The notes: generated by a model from the letters alone, not told the origin. 64,000 bases of DNA from Pseudonocardia oceani (GCF_019263585.2 NZ_JADQDF010000001.1:5218501-5282500); one strand, 5' to 3'; counted from the first letter of the stretch, positions 47,872-56,416 are shown. Translations and numbers: made by a program.

Positions 47872-48207
47872 ATGCCTGATTACCCGCCTGCAACTCTGCG
47901 GGTCAGCCCGCGTGCTCTGCCAGCGATGCGCGCCGCATACAACGACGCACTTGACGACCTGAGGGTCCAGCTGCGCAAGCTGGACGACGTCGGCCACTTG
48001 GCTGGTCCATGGCTCGGCGATCCGGTGAGCTACGAGACCTTCGACTTCTACAACCGCCGCGTGATGCAGGCCCCCGATGGGCCGTACCACGCACTGCTGG
48101 CGTACGAGGCAGAGCTCGTGCGGGTGCGTGACCAGCTGGGGGCGATGGAGGCCGGCTACCGCCGCACCGAGGGCGAGAACGTCGAGCTGTGGGGCCGTCG
48201 ATTGTGA
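47872..48207 (+). CDS. WXG100-like small helical protein, copy A
   Basis: This is a 111-residue, mostly helical protein with no signal peptide. It has a W-L-G turn at residues 47-49 (GPWLGDP) between two predicted helices, and Y-R-R-T-E at 96-100 near the C terminus. WxG plus YxxxD/E is the combination that marks substrates of type VII (ESX) secretion. It is about three-quarters identical to copy B at 48928. ATG 47872 is preceded by GGAGG, and a TAGCCT -10-like box lies about 40 nt upstream. Assignment to the WXG100 group rests on motif and size; no ESX machinery gene is in the window. Confidence 0.6.
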   Translation: MPDYPPATLRVSPRALPAMRAAYNDALDDLRVQLRKLDDVGHLAGPWLGDPVSYETFDFYNRRVMQAPDGPYHALLAYEAELVRVRDQLGAMEAGYRRTEGENVELWGRRL

Positions 48208-48230
48208 TGATCGGCAGCGCGCGGTCGCGC

Positions 48231-48236
48231 TACGGT
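48231..48236 (+). promoter_or_regulatory. -10 box (TACGGT), second lipoprotein gene
   Basis: TACGGT ends 6 nt before GTG 48243, at the same spacing as in copy A. Confidence 0.55.
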
Positions 48237-48242
48237 TCGGCT

Positions 48243-48830
48243 GTGCGGCGGGTGGTGTCGGTGCTGGTCGGGGTGCTGCTGTGCGCGTCGCTGGCCGGGT
48301 GTGTGCGGGAGACCGCGGGGGCTGCGACGTCGCCCGAGGCTCCGGCCACCGAGGTGCCGCTGCCTCCGCGGCCCAGGGACATCGACATCCGCGGCGTCGA
48401 CCCCTGCTCGCTGCTGACGTCGACCCAGCGTGCGGAGCTCGGGCTGGACGCCGAGCCGGCGTACGACGTGCAGGTGTCACCGCTCTTCGAGGGGCCGGAA
48501 CCGGCCTGCACGGTCGGCGGCTCCGGTCTCCGTGAGGTAGCGGTCGGGGTCGCCCTGCCCTATGACGGCTTGGGTGTGGATGCGTTCGCGGCCTCGCGCG
48601 TGCGTGCCGACGTGACCGTGATCGAGGTCCGGGGCATGCCGGCGGTGCTGGCAGAGCCACCCGAGCAGTTGAGGTTGTGCTCGGTGGTGATCGACCTGGG
48701 TCCGGGTCAGGCGATGAACGTGCAGTACCGCGACGGCGGCGGACGGCCGACAGTTCCGCAAGACGACTTGTGCACGGGTGCGATCGCGGTAGCCGGGTCG
48801 GCTATGGACACCCTGCTGTCGAACAACTGA
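48243..48830 (+). CDS. DUF3558-type lipoprotein, copy B
   Basis: This 195-residue paralogue of the protein at 47182 has exactly the same length. The signal peptide and residues 1-38 are identical to copy A, again with C20 in LAGC. The mature domain keeps DPCSLLTSTQRAELGLDAEP, SPLFEGPEPACTVGG, VAVGVALPYDGLG and GQAMNVQYRDGGGRP, but surface residues differ widely. Codon use is the normal GC-rich pattern of the chromosome, unlike copy A. It is followed by its own WXG100-like gene, so the unit is a tandem duplication. Confidence 0.8.
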   Translation: MRRVVSVLVGVLLCASLAGCVRETAGAATSPEAPATEVPLPPRPRDIDIRGVDPCSLLTSTQRAELGLDAEPAYDVQVSPLFEGPEPACTVGGSGLREVAVGVALPYDGLGVDAFAASRVRADVTVIEVRGMPAVLAEPPEQLRLCSVVIDLGPGQAMNVQYRDGGGRPTVPQDDLCTGAIAVAGSAMDTLLSNN

Positions 48831-48927
48831 GTTCGTTCGCAGGTGCACACTCCTGCTCAGATCTCCGCCGGTGTGACGGCTGATCCACCAACTCTGCGCC
48901 GACCCGAGGCATTCGAGGGAGGCCGCG

Positions 48928-49260
48928 ATGACCGACTACCCGCCCGCAACCCTGCGGGTCGGTCCTGGGGCGCTCTCCCGCATGAGAGCGGCGTACGAGG
49001 ACTCGCTGGTCGAGCTGCGCGTGCAGCTGCGGAGGCTGGGTGAAGTGGGGTACCTCGCCGGTCCGTGGCTCGGTGACCCGGTGAGCCGGCAGACATTCGA
49101 GTTCTACAACCGCCGCGTGATGGATGCCCCCGACGGGCCGTACCAGGCGCTGCTGGCCTACGAGGCCGAGCTCGTGCGGGTCCGCGACCAGCTCGCCGCG
49201 ATGGAGGCCGACTACCGTCGCACCGAGGACGAGAACACCGCGCTGGTGGGGCGGCTGTGA
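48928..49260 (+). CDS. WXG100-like small helical protein, copy B
   Basis: This is a 110-residue paralogue of the protein at 47872. It keeps the W-L-G turn at 47-49 and Y-R-R-T-E at 96-100, the residues expected for a type VII secretion substrate. Strong identity to copy A covers FYNRRVM-APDGPY-ALLAYEAELVRVRDQL-AMEA-YRRTE. ATG 48928 follows GAGGGAGG. The stop overlaps the PPE-like gene by 4 bp, so it is translationally coupled to it, as WXG100 or PE proteins often are to a larger partner. Confidence 0.6.
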   Translation: MTDYPPATLRVGPGALSRMRAAYEDSLVELRVQLRRLGEVGYLAGPWLGDPVSRQTFEFYNRRVMDAPDGPYQALLAYEAELVRVRDQLAAMEADYRRTEDENTALVGRL

Positions 49261-50672
49261 CCGGCCCCGTCGTCTGGCAGGGCCTCGACCACGCCGCCCT
49301 CCACGAGGCCGTCGTCAACGGGGGGCTGGGGCCGGCGGTGTCGATGGACGCCGAGCAGCAGTGGCGCCGCATGGGCAAGCTCATCACCGAGATCGAGGGG
49401 CGGCTCACCGCGGCGATGAGGGAGAGCGAGTCGGAGTGGTCGGGGGACGCGGCCGAGGCCGCCCGCACCGGGATCAGCCCGCTGGGGCGGTGGGCGATCG
49501 ACGCGGCGCAGGACGCCGCCACGACGGCCGAGGCCGTCACCGCCCACGCCTACGGGGCGGCGACGCTGCGCAGCCAGCTGCGCGACAACCCGCCGGTGCC
49601 GGCGGAGACGATCACGGAGGCGCTCGAGCGCAACGCCACCTACGGCCCGCAGGGGGCGACGCCGGCGGACCTCGCCGTCGTGCAGGCCGAGCAGGCGCGC
49701 CGTGACGGGGCGGCGGCGAAGGCCGCGGAGGACGCCCGCGTCTACGAGAACATCGGGTTCGAGTCCCGCCGCACGCTCGACTTCTGGACCGTGCCGCCGA
49801 CGGTGACCGTCGAGCCGGCGTCGGCAGCCGTGCCGGGTGTGGCACCGGGCGGGGCAGGGGAAGGACCCGCCGGCAGTGGCTGGGCCGCGCCGGCCGCCCT
49901 GTCACCGGCAGGTGCGGTCGAGCTCCCGAGCAGCACGGGACCGAGCGGCGCCGGACCGAACGGCACGGGGCCGGGCGGTGCGGGACCGGGCGCCGTTCCG
50001 AGCGCAGCAGCGGGAGGCGCCGGCCCGCCCGGTTCCGCGGTGCCCGGGGGAGTGGTCCCCCTCCCGGGCGGCGGCACAGGCCCGGCCGGAAGGGGCCCGG
50101 GCCTCGAGCCCGCCGCCCGCGCCACGGGACCGACACCGAGCGGATCGCCCGGCAGCCCGACGAACCGGGCAGCGCCGTCGACACCCGGTCCGTACAGCCC
50201 CGGCAGCACCACCCCCATCGGCCGCACCGCCCCATCGCCCGGCGCCCGCGGCACCGGACCCGGCCCCTGGACCCGCGCCGCGGCCGACCCGCGCACCTCG
50301 TCGGGCCCGCGGCCGGTCGTCCCGGGCACGCCTCCGCGGTCGCCTTCGCCGGGCTGGCGCAGCGTCGTCCTCCCGACCGAACCGACATCCCGTGCGCCCG
50401 CCGAGACTGCGGCGCGGCCGGGTGCGGGTACGAGCGGCACCGCTGGTCAGACGCCCGGAGCCCGATCGTCGACATCCCATGGCATGTACCCGCCCATGGC
50501 GGGCACCGGGGGCGCCGGGCAGGGCACCGAGCGCCGCCGGCCCTCCTACCTCGTCGACGACTCCGGCGCCTTCACCGACCGGCGGTGGGTCCAGCCGGCC
50601 GTCATCACCCCCGACGACCTGATCCCCGACGAGCACGGGCGGCTGCCAGGGCAAGATGGGAGGCATGAGTGA
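49257..50672 (+). CDS. PPE/WXG-like protein with long Pro/Gly-rich tail
   Basis: This is a 471-residue protein. The first ~175 residues are helical, with W-S-G at 61-63 (SESEWSGDAAEAARTGI) between two helices, a PPE- or WXG-like hairpin. The rest (about 190-440) is low complexity: Pro, Gly, Ala, Ser, Thr, with few aromatic residues. It ends in a short conserved-looking segment (RRPSYLVDDSGAFTDRRWVQPAVITPDDLIPDE). That closing segment is typical of proteins next to ESX-type genes in Pseudonocardiaceae. GTG 49257 overlaps the WXG100-like gene by 4 bp. It is likely a large substrate or chaperoned partner in type VII secretion (inference). Confidence 0.6.
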   Translation: MTGPVVWQGLDHAALHEAVVNGGLGPAVSMDAEQQWRRMGKLITEIEGRLTAAMRESESEWSGDAAEAARTGISPLGRWAIDAAQDAATTAEAVTAHAYGAATLRSQLRDNPPVPAETITEALERNATYGPQGATPADLAVVQAEQARRDGAAAKAAEDARVYENIGFESRRTLDFWTVPPTVTVEPASAAVPGVAPGGAGEGPAGSGWAAPAALSPAGAVELPSSTGPSGAGPNGTGPGGAGPGAVPSAAAGGAGPPGSAVPGGVVPLPGGGTGPAGRGPGLEPAARATGPTPSGSPGSPTNRAAPSTPGPYSPGSTTPIGRTAPSPGARGTGPGPWTRAAADPRTSSGPRPVVPGTPPRSPSPGWRSVVLPTEPTSRAPAETAARPGAGTSGTAGQTPGARSSTSHGMYPPMAGTGGAGQGTERRRPSYLVDDSGAFTDRRWVQPAVITPDDLIPDEHGRLPGQDGRHE

Positions 50673-51963
50673 TCGGAGCTGGGGCTTCCGCACGCGCGCC
50701 GTGCACGCCGGGCACGTCCCCGACAGCACGACCGGGGCCAGGGCGGTGCCGATCTACCAGTCCACGAGCTTCGTGTTCGAGAACACCGCGGAGGCCGCGA
50801 GCCTGTTCGCGCTGCAGAAGTACGGGCTGATCTACAGCCGCATCGCCAACCCCACCGTCGCGGTGCTCGAGGAGCGGATGGCGAGCCTGGAGGGCGGGAT
50901 CGGGGCGGTCGCGACGGCGTCGGGCCAGTCGGCGGAGTTCCTCGCGTTCGCCGCGCTCGCCGGCGCCGGCGACCACATCGTCGCCGCGGCCGGGCTCTAC
51001 GGCGGCACGATCACCCAGCTCGACGTGACGCTGCGCCGCTTCGGCGTCGACACCACGTTCGTCGCGGGCGGCGACCCGGCGTCGTTCGCCGCGGCGATCC
51101 GGCCGGAGACCAAGCTGGTGTTCGCCGAGGTCGTGTCCAACCCGGGCGGGGAGGTCGCCGACCTCGCGGGGCTCGCCGACGTCGCGCACGCGGCGGGGCT
51201 GCCGCTCGTCGTCGACGCGACCATGGCCACGCCCTACCTCTGCCGCCCGATCGAGCACGGCGCCGACATCGTGATCCACAGCGCCACCAAGTTCATCGGC
51301 GGCCACGGCACCACGCTGGGCGGGGTGATCGTCGAGTCCGGCCGGTTCGACTGGGGCAACGGCAATTTCCCGATGATGACCGAGCCGATCCCGTCCTACG
51401 GCGGTCTCAACTGGTGGGGCAACTTCCAGGAGTTCGGGTTCCTCACCAAGCTCCGCGCCGAGCAGCTGCGCGACGTCGGCGCCACGCTCGCCCCGCACAG
51501 CGCGTTCCTGCTGCTGCAGGGCGTGGAGACGCTGCCGCAGCGCATGGAGGCGCACGTGGCGAACGCCCGTGCGGTGGCCGAGTGGCTGCACGCCGACCCG
51601 CGGGTGTCCTACGTCAAGTGGGCGGGTCTGCCCGACCACCCGCACCACGACCGGGCCGCCCGCTACCTGCCGCTCGGACCGGGCGCGGTGTTCTCCTTCG
51701 GCGTGGCGGGTGGGCGCGAGGCGGGGCAGCGGTTCATCGAGTCGGTGCAGCTGTGCAGCCACCTCGCCAACATCGGCGACTCCCGCACGCTCGTCATCCA
51801 CCCCGGCTCCACCACCCACCAGCAGCTCACCGACGACCAGCTCCGCGACGCCGGGGTCCCCCCGGACCTGGTGCGGATCAGCGTCGGGCTGGAGGACGTC
51901 GACGACATCCTGTGGGACCTCGACCAGGCGCTCGCCGCGGCGTCGAAGGGGGCGTCGGCATGA
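50665..51963 (+). CDS. metY: O-acetylhomoserine (thiol)-lyase
   Basis: MetY makes homocysteine from O-acetylhomoserine and sulfide, or acts on the serine analogue. It is a 432-residue Cys/Met-metabolism PLP enzyme: WGFRTRAVHAGHVPDSTTGARAVPIYQSTSFVF, YSRIANPTVAVLEERMASLEGG, ATASGQSAEFLA, VSNPGGEVADL, and IHSATKFIGGHGTTLGGVIVESGRFDW with the PLP lysine K209. The insert after this point (SYGGLNWWGNFQEFGFLTKLRAEQLRDVG) is typical of MetY as opposed to MetB. ATG 50665 matches homologues; an in-frame ATG lies at 50656. It overlaps the next gene by 4 bp. Confidence 0.93.
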   Translation: MSDRSWGFRTRAVHAGHVPDSTTGARAVPIYQSTSFVFENTAEAASLFALQKYGLIYSRIANPTVAVLEERMASLEGGIGAVATASGQSAEFLAFAALAGAGDHIVAAAGLYGGTITQLDVTLRRFGVDTTFVAGGDPASFAAAIRPETKLVFAEVVSNPGGEVADLAGLADVAHAAGLPLVVDATMATPYLCRPIEHGADIVIHSATKFIGGHGTTLGGVIVESGRFDWGNGNFPMMTEPIPSYGGLNWWGNFQEFGFLTKLRAEQLRDVGATLAPHSAFLLLQGVETLPQRMEAHVANARAVAEWLHADPRVSYVKWAGLPDHPHHDRAARYLPLGPGAVFSFGVAGGREAGQRFIESVQLCSHLANIGDSRTLVIHPGSTTHQQLTDDQLRDAGVPPDLVRISVGLEDVDDILWDLDQALAAASKGASA

Positions 51964-52445
51964 GCTGGGAGAACCCGAGCGCCACGCGCCGCCAGCAGCT
52001 CCTGCGGGAGACGCGCTCCGTCGCGGTGGTGGGGGCGTCGCCCAACCCGGCGCGCGCCAGCAACTTCGTGGCCACCTACCTGCTCACGAGCTCCGACTAC
52101 GACGTCCACTTCGTCAACCCGCACGCCGAGGAGATCCTCGGCCGGCCGGTGCACAAGCGCCTGGCCGACCTGCCCGTCGTGCCCGACCTCGTCGACGTGT
52201 TCCGCCGCCCGGCCGACCTTCCCGGGGTCCTCGACGAGGTGCTCGCGCTGGGGGAGGGCGTCCGCACGTTCTGGCTGCAGTTCGGCCTGTTCGACGAGGA
52301 GCTGGCACGGCGGGCGGAGGCCGGCGGCCTGGAGGTCGTCATGGACCGCTGCCTCAAGATCGAGCACGCGCGCTTCCACGGCGGCCTGCACATCGCCGGG
52401 TTCGACACCGGCGTGATCAGCTCGCGACGCCGCCCGCCGCGCTGA
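51960..52445 (+). CDS. CoA-binding (YccU-like) domain protein
   Basis: This is a 161-residue Rossmann-fold protein of the CoA_binding family: SVAVVGASPNPARASNFVATYLLTSSDYDVHFVNPHAEEILGRPVHKRLADLP, then VDVFRRPADLPGVLDEVLALG and FWLQFGLFDEELARRAEAGGLEVVMDRCLKIEHARF. The cysteine in MDRCLKIEH is conserved in the family. Role unknown, possibly nucleotide or CoA sensing. ATG overlaps metY by 4 bp, a frequent arrangement in actinobacteria. Its 3' end overlaps the opposing membrane-protein gene by 29 bp. Confidence 0.85.
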   Translation: MSWENPSATRRQQLLRETRSVAVVGASPNPARASNFVATYLLTSSDYDVHFVNPHAEEILGRPVHKRLADLPVVPDLVDVFRRPADLPGVLDEVLALGEGVRTFWLQFGLFDEELARRAEAGGLEVVMDRCLKIEHARFHGGLHIAGFDTGVISSRRRPPR

Positions 52446-52860
52446 GCAGGCGCAGGACCAGGAAGAACGGCAGGGCGACGAGCAGGACGACCCAGAACGC
52501 CCGCCTGCGCCTGCGCAGCACCAGCCACACGCCGACGGCGGCCAGGACCGCGGCGAGCAGGAGCGCCCCGACCACGCGGCCCAGGGCCTCCGGCGACGGC
52601 GCGGGCCCGGAGACGACCAGCACCACCACGAGGTTCGCCAGTGCCCACACCGCGGTGGCGGCGAGCGCGCGCAGGTAGCCCGTGCGGCCGCGGTCGCCGA
52701 CGGGGGGCGGCGGGTGGTCGACGTGCGCCGGGTAGGGCGGGGCGCCGGGCATCGGCGCGTGCGGCATGAGGTTCGGCGGCGCCGGCACGTAGCCGGGAGC
52801 GCCCATCCACGACGGCGGCGCGTCCCGGTCGGTCCCGTCGTCGGGTCGCGGCTGGTTCAC
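52417..52860 (-). CDS. Small membrane protein with Pro-rich cytoplasmic head
   Basis: This is a 147-residue protein. The first 58 residues are Pro/Asp/His-rich and disordered (APGYVPAPPNLMPHAPMPGAPPYP). Three hydrophobic segments follow at about 63-81, 91-111 and 121-140. The Pro-rich N terminus plus short TM bundle is a common actinobacterial arrangement with no assigned role. ATG 52860 chosen. It lies 10 bp from the end of the DUF418 gene on the same strand and overlaps the CoA-binding gene at its 3' end. Confidence 0.6.
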   Translation of the reverse strand: MNQPRPDDGTDRDAPPSWMGAPGYVPAPPNLMPHAPMPGAPPYPAHVDHPPPPVGDRGRTGYLRALAATAVWALANLVVVLVVSGPAPSPEALGRVVGALLLAAVLAAVGVWLVLRRRRRAFWVVLLVALPFFLVLRLLSAAGGVAS

Positions 52861-52870
52861 CGCGGGGACG

Positions 52871-54031
52871 CTACCGGCGCGGCGCCCCGTACGTCAGGCG
52901 GCGCAGCAGCGTCTCGGCCGGCCCGCGGACCCCCGCGCGCTCCGACACCACGGCGACCGCCAGCACGACCAGCCACGTCAGGACGGCGATCACCAGCGCC
53001 TGCGCGACGCTCGCCCGCTCGCCGAGCGCGAGCGTCCAGGCGGGCATCACCACGACGAACGCCACCGACTGCGCGAGGTAGCACGACAGCGACCGCCGCC
53101 CGCACGCGACGAGCGCGCCGGACACCGGACCCGGGGCCCGCAGCGCGAGCAGGCCGAACAGCGCCGCGTACCCGGCGCCGCCCGCGAACCCGCCGACGGT
53201 GTGCAGCCCCGCGCCGAGCACCAGCGCCCCGACCCCCTGCGGCACGAGCTCCGCCGCGGCGAGCGCGAACGGCAGGCCCAGCACGACCGCGGTCACAAGC
53301 CCGCCGACGGCCACCCGCACCAGCAGCGCGCGGTGGGCGGCCGGCTCGTCGAGCAGTCGTCGCCGCGCCGCCCACGCCCCGAGCGCGACCATCCCGAACA
53401 CCGCGACCGCCTGCAGCACGAACCCGCTGGAGAGCCACTCGACGGCCCGCAGCACGAGCGCGAACGCCGGGTCGGGCTGGGCGACCGAGCGGAGTGCCAG
53501 CGCCTCCTCGGGCAGCGGCAGCCCGCTGAGCAGCGAGATCAGCGCCGACACCACCAGGCCGACGACCGCGGTCACGACCAGCGTCCGGTCCGATCCCGCG
53601 ACCAGCACCCCGGCCAGGACGACGGCGACCAGCCCGTACGCGCCGACGATGTCGCCGGAGAACAGCAGCACGCCGTGCAGGAACCCGATGCCGACGAGGA
53701 CCAGCCCGCGCCGCCGCACCAGCGCCGTGACGACGCCCGCCGCCAGCCCCACCTGCGCCCGCCGCCACGCGAGCTGGGTGATGCCGTAGCCGAAGAGCAG
53801 GGCGAACAGCGGGTACGCCCGGCCGTCGACGAGCAGCATCTGGACGAGCGCGACACCGCGGTCGAGGGCGTCGAGGCCACCGGGGTAGGACCGCACGCCC
53901 ACGCCGGGCCCGTAGAGCCAGGTGTGGACGTTGGCCAGCGCGATGAGCAGCAGCATGCCGCCGCGGGCGAGGTCGGGCGCGAGGGCGCGCGCCGTGGGCG
54001 GGGTGGCGCCGGGGTCCGCCGCGGTCGTCAT
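52871..54031 (-). CDS. DUF418 membrane protein, copy 1
   Basis: This is a 386-residue integral membrane protein with about ten hydrophobic segments, matching the DUF418 family: ALAPDLARGGMLLLIALANVHTWLYGPGVG at the N terminus, LVDGRAYPLFALLFGYGITQLAWRRA, FLHGVLLFSGDIVGAYGL and the late motif CGRRSLSCYLAQSVAFVVVMPAWTLALGER. The family is related to acyltransferase-3-like and YeiB proteins; activity unknown. I use ATG 54031 (MTTAADPG); ATG 54040 adds three residues. It lies 13 bp downstream of its paralogue on the same strand. Confidence 0.85.
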   Translation of the reverse strand: MTTAADPGATPPTARALAPDLARGGMLLLIALANVHTWLYGPGVGVRSYPGGLDALDRGVALVQMLLVDGRAYPLFALLFGYGITQLAWRRAQVGLAAGVVTALVRRRGLVLVGIGFLHGVLLFSGDIVGAYGLVAVVLAGVLVAGSDRTLVVTAVVGLVVSALISLLSGLPLPEEALALRSVAQPDPAFALVLRAVEWLSSGFVLQAVAVFGMVALGAWAARRRLLDEPAAHRALLVRVAVGGLVTAVVLGLPFALAAAELVPQGVGALVLGAGLHTVGGFAGGAGYAALFGLLALRAPGPVSGALVACGRRSLSCYLAQSVAFVVVMPAWTLALGERASVAQALVIAVLTWLVVLAVAVVSERAGVRGPAETLLRRLTYGAPRR

Positions 54032-54044
54032 GCCCGACACCCTC

Positions 54045-55220
54045 TCAGGTGCGGGACACGGCCCGGTTCCGGTAGGTCAGCCGCCGCAGCAGGACCTCCG
54101 CCGGACCCCGGTGCCCCGCCCGTGCGGTCGCCGCGGCCACAACCAGGACCACCAGCCAGACCCCGGCGCCCAGCAGTGCGGTCTGCCACAGGTGCGCCTT
54201 CCCGCCGAGACCGAGCGTCCAGGCGGGCAGCAGCGCGGCGAACGCGACCGACTGCGCGAGGTAGCACGACAGCGACCGCTGGCCGCAGGACCGCAGCGCG
54301 CGCACGAACCGACCGCCGCCGGAACCGGCGCGCACGGCCAGCAGCCCGAACGCCGCGGCGTACCCGACCCCGCCCGCGTAGCCGCCGAGGGTGTGCAGCG
54401 TGCCGGCGACGGCCACGGCGGCCAGGGGCGGAGACGTCCACAGCTGCGCGGCCATCAAAGCCAGCGGCAGCCCGCCGACCACGGCCAGCGCGACGCCGAC
54501 GACCGCGGTGCGCCGCAGCAACGGCCGGTGGCGGGCCGGGTCGTCGAGGAAGCCCCGGCGCGCCGCCCACGCGCCGAGCGCCACCGCGCCGAACACGCCG
54601 AAGGCCTGAAGCAGCAGTCCGATCGTCAGCCACTCGGTCGCCCGCGAGACGAGCGCGGCCCCGGGATCGGCGACCGACATCGAGAACAGGAACGCCTGCG
54701 GGTCGCCCGGCAGGGTGAACCCGGAACCGGCGTAGAACAGGCCGGTCAGCACGGTCCCGACGACGGCGACGCGGAGCAGCGCGCGCTCGGAGCCCCGCAC
54801 GAGCAGCCCGGCGAGCAGGACCCCGAGGAGCCCGTAGGCGCCGACGATGTCGCCCGACCACAGCAGCACCCCGTGGACCAGCCCGATCACGAGCATCCAG
54901 GCGCCGCGCCGGCGCACCAGCGACACGGTCGCGTCCGGCGCTTCCCCGCCCGCGGCGCGGCGCCGGGCGAGCTGGCCGGTGCCGTAGCCCAGGAGCAGCC
55001 CGAACATCGGGTACGCCCGGCCGTCGACCAGCACCATCTGCACGAGGGCGACCACCTGGTCGGCGCCGGGCAGATCACGCGGGTAGCCGCGCGGGCCCAG
55101 GGGGTGGCCGTAGGTCCACAGGTGCACGTTCGCCAGGGCGATCAGCAGCAGCATCGCGCCGCGGGCGAGGTCGGGCGCGAGCGCCCGCGCGCTCGTGGGC
55201 GTTGCGTCCACTTCGGTCAT
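54045..55220 (-). CDS. DUF418 membrane protein, copy 2
   Basis: This 391-residue paralogue of the adjacent gene has the same motif order: SARALAPDLARGAMLLLIALANVHLWTYGHPLG, LVDGRAYPMFGLLLGYGTGQLARRRA, LVHGVLLWSGDIVGAYGLLGVLLAG and CGQRSLSCYLAQSVAFAALLPAWTLGLGGK. About ten transmembrane segments. The pair is a tandem duplication with substantial divergence, so it is not very recent. ATG 55220 chosen because the frame upstream lies in the divergent mdh promoter region and is not protein-like. Confidence 0.85.
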   Translation of the reverse strand: MTEVDATPTSARALAPDLARGAMLLLIALANVHLWTYGHPLGPRGYPRDLPGADQVVALVQMVLVDGRAYPMFGLLLGYGTGQLARRRAAGGEAPDATVSLVRRRGAWMLVIGLVHGVLLWSGDIVGAYGLLGVLLAGLLVRGSERALLRVAVVGTVLTGLFYAGSGFTLPGDPQAFLFSMSVADPGAALVSRATEWLTIGLLLQAFGVFGAVALGAWAARRGFLDDPARHRPLLRRTAVVGVALAVVGGLPLALMAAQLWTSPPLAAVAVAGTLHTLGGYAGGVGYAAAFGLLAVRAGSGGGRFVRALRSCGQRSLSCYLAQSVAFAALLPAWTLGLGGKAHLWQTALLGAGVWLVVLVVAAATARAGHRGPAEVLLRRLTYRNRAVSRT

Positions 55221-55346
55221 GGGCGTCACGCTAGGGCTGTTCGTCACGGTCGTCGTCGATCGATCGGACCATCTCCGCACGTGTGTCGCTGCGCACTCCG
55301 GGGCCCCGGTGTGCCGCCCGTCGCGGCACCCGGGGGCGTCGAGGGC

Positions 55347-55352
55347 TAGATT
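55347..55352 (+). promoter_or_regulatory. -10 box (TAGATT), mdh
   Basis: TAGATT ends 7 nt before the mdh GTG; leaderless start. Confidence 0.6.
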
Positions 55353-55359
55353 CCCTGCC

Positions 55360-56352
55360 GTGTCTGCGCCTACCGCCCCCGTCAACGTCGTCGTCACCGG
55401 AGCCGCCGGACAGATCGGCTACGCGCTGCTCTTCCGCATCGCGTCCGGCCAGCTGCTCGGACCGGACACCCCGGTCCGGCTGCGGCTCCTGGAGATCCCG
55501 CAGGCGGTGAAGGCCGCCGAGGGCGTCGCGCTCGAGCTCCAGGACTGCGCCTTCCCGCTGCTGTCGGGGATCGACATCACCGACGACGCCACCGCCGCCT
55601 TCGACGGCGCCAACGTCGCCCTGCTCGTCGGCGCGCGCCCCCGCACCAAGGGCATGGAGCGCGGTGACCTCCTCGAGGCCAACGGCGGCATCTTCGCCCC
55701 GCAGGGCCGCGCGATCAACGCCGGTGCCGCCGACGACATCCGCGTCCTGGTGGTCGGCAACCCGGCCAACACCAACGCCCTCATCGCCTCGGCCGCCGCG
55801 CCCGACGTGCCGGCCGAGCGCTTCACGGCGATGACGCGCCTCGACCACAACCGCGCGCTCGCGCAGCTCTCGTCGAAGCTCGACGTCCCGCTGACCGACA
55901 TCAAGAAGCTCACGATCTGGGGCAACCACTCGGCCACCCAGTACCCCGACCTCTACCACGCCGAGGTCGGCGGCAAGATCGCCGCGGAGCAGGTCGAGGA
56001 GTCCTGGCTGCGCGACGAGTTCATCCCGCGCGTCGCCAAGCGCGGCGCCGAGATCATCGAGGTGCGCGGCGCGTCGTCCGCCGCGTCGGCCGCCAACGCC
56101 GCCATCGACCACGTGTACGACTGGGTCAACGGCACCCCCGAGGGCGACTGGACCTCCGCCGCCATCCCGTCCGACGGCTCCTACGGCGTCGCGGAGGGCA
56201 TCATCTCCTCGTTCCCGGTCACCTCGGTGAACGGCGAGTGGAAGATCGTCCAGGGCCTGGAGATCAACGACTTCTCCCGCCAGCGGATCGACGCGAGCGT
56301 CGCCGAGCTCGTGGAGGAGCGCGAGGCCGTGAAGGGTCTCGGCCTGCTCTGA
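55360..56352 (+). CDS. mdh: Malate dehydrogenase
   Basis: Mdh interconverts malate and oxaloacetate with NAD in the TCA cycle. The 330-residue protein is of the cytosolic-type LDH/MDH subgroup used by actinobacteria: VTGAAGQIGYALLFRIASGQLLG (NAD loop), LLEIPQAVKAAEGVALELQDCAFPLL, VGARPRTKGMERGDLL with substrate arginines R94 and R101, VVGNPANTNALI, MTRLDHNRALAQLS and IWGNHSATQYPD with catalytic H190. GTG 55360 follows a -10 box. It ends 12 bp before a strong terminator. Confidence 0.96.
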   Translation: MSAPTAPVNVVVTGAAGQIGYALLFRIASGQLLGPDTPVRLRLLEIPQAVKAAEGVALELQDCAFPLLSGIDITDDATAAFDGANVALLVGARPRTKGMERGDLLEANGGIFAPQGRAINAGAADDIRVLVVGNPANTNALIASAAAPDVPAERFTAMTRLDHNRALAQLSSKLDVPLTDIKKLTIWGNHSATQYPDLYHAEVGGKIAAEQVEESWLRDEFIPRVAKRGAEIIEVRGASSAASAANAAIDHVYDWVNGTPEGDWTSAAIPSDGSYGVAEGIISSFPVTSVNGEWKIVQGLEINDFSRQRIDASVAELVEEREAVKGLGLL

Positions 56353-56364
56353 CACCCAGCGTCC

Positions 56365-56399
56365 CGACGGCCCCGCTCCGGACCGGAGCGGGGCCGTCG
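56365..56399 (+). terminator. Strong hairpin terminator between mdh and treZ
   Basis: A perfect 16-bp GC-rich stem (56365-56380 with 56384-56399) has a 3-nt GAC loop. TTCGTC follows, not a T-run, as is common in actinobacteria. Because it sits between convergent mdh and treZ, it can stop both. Confidence 0.85.
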
Positions 56400-56416
56400 T
56401 TCGTCCGGCGGGCGCG

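Noticed and set aside
47182..50672. A complete type VII secretion locus
   Set aside because: No EccB, EccC, EccD, EccE or MycP gene is in the window; only substrate-like and lipoprotein genes are seen.
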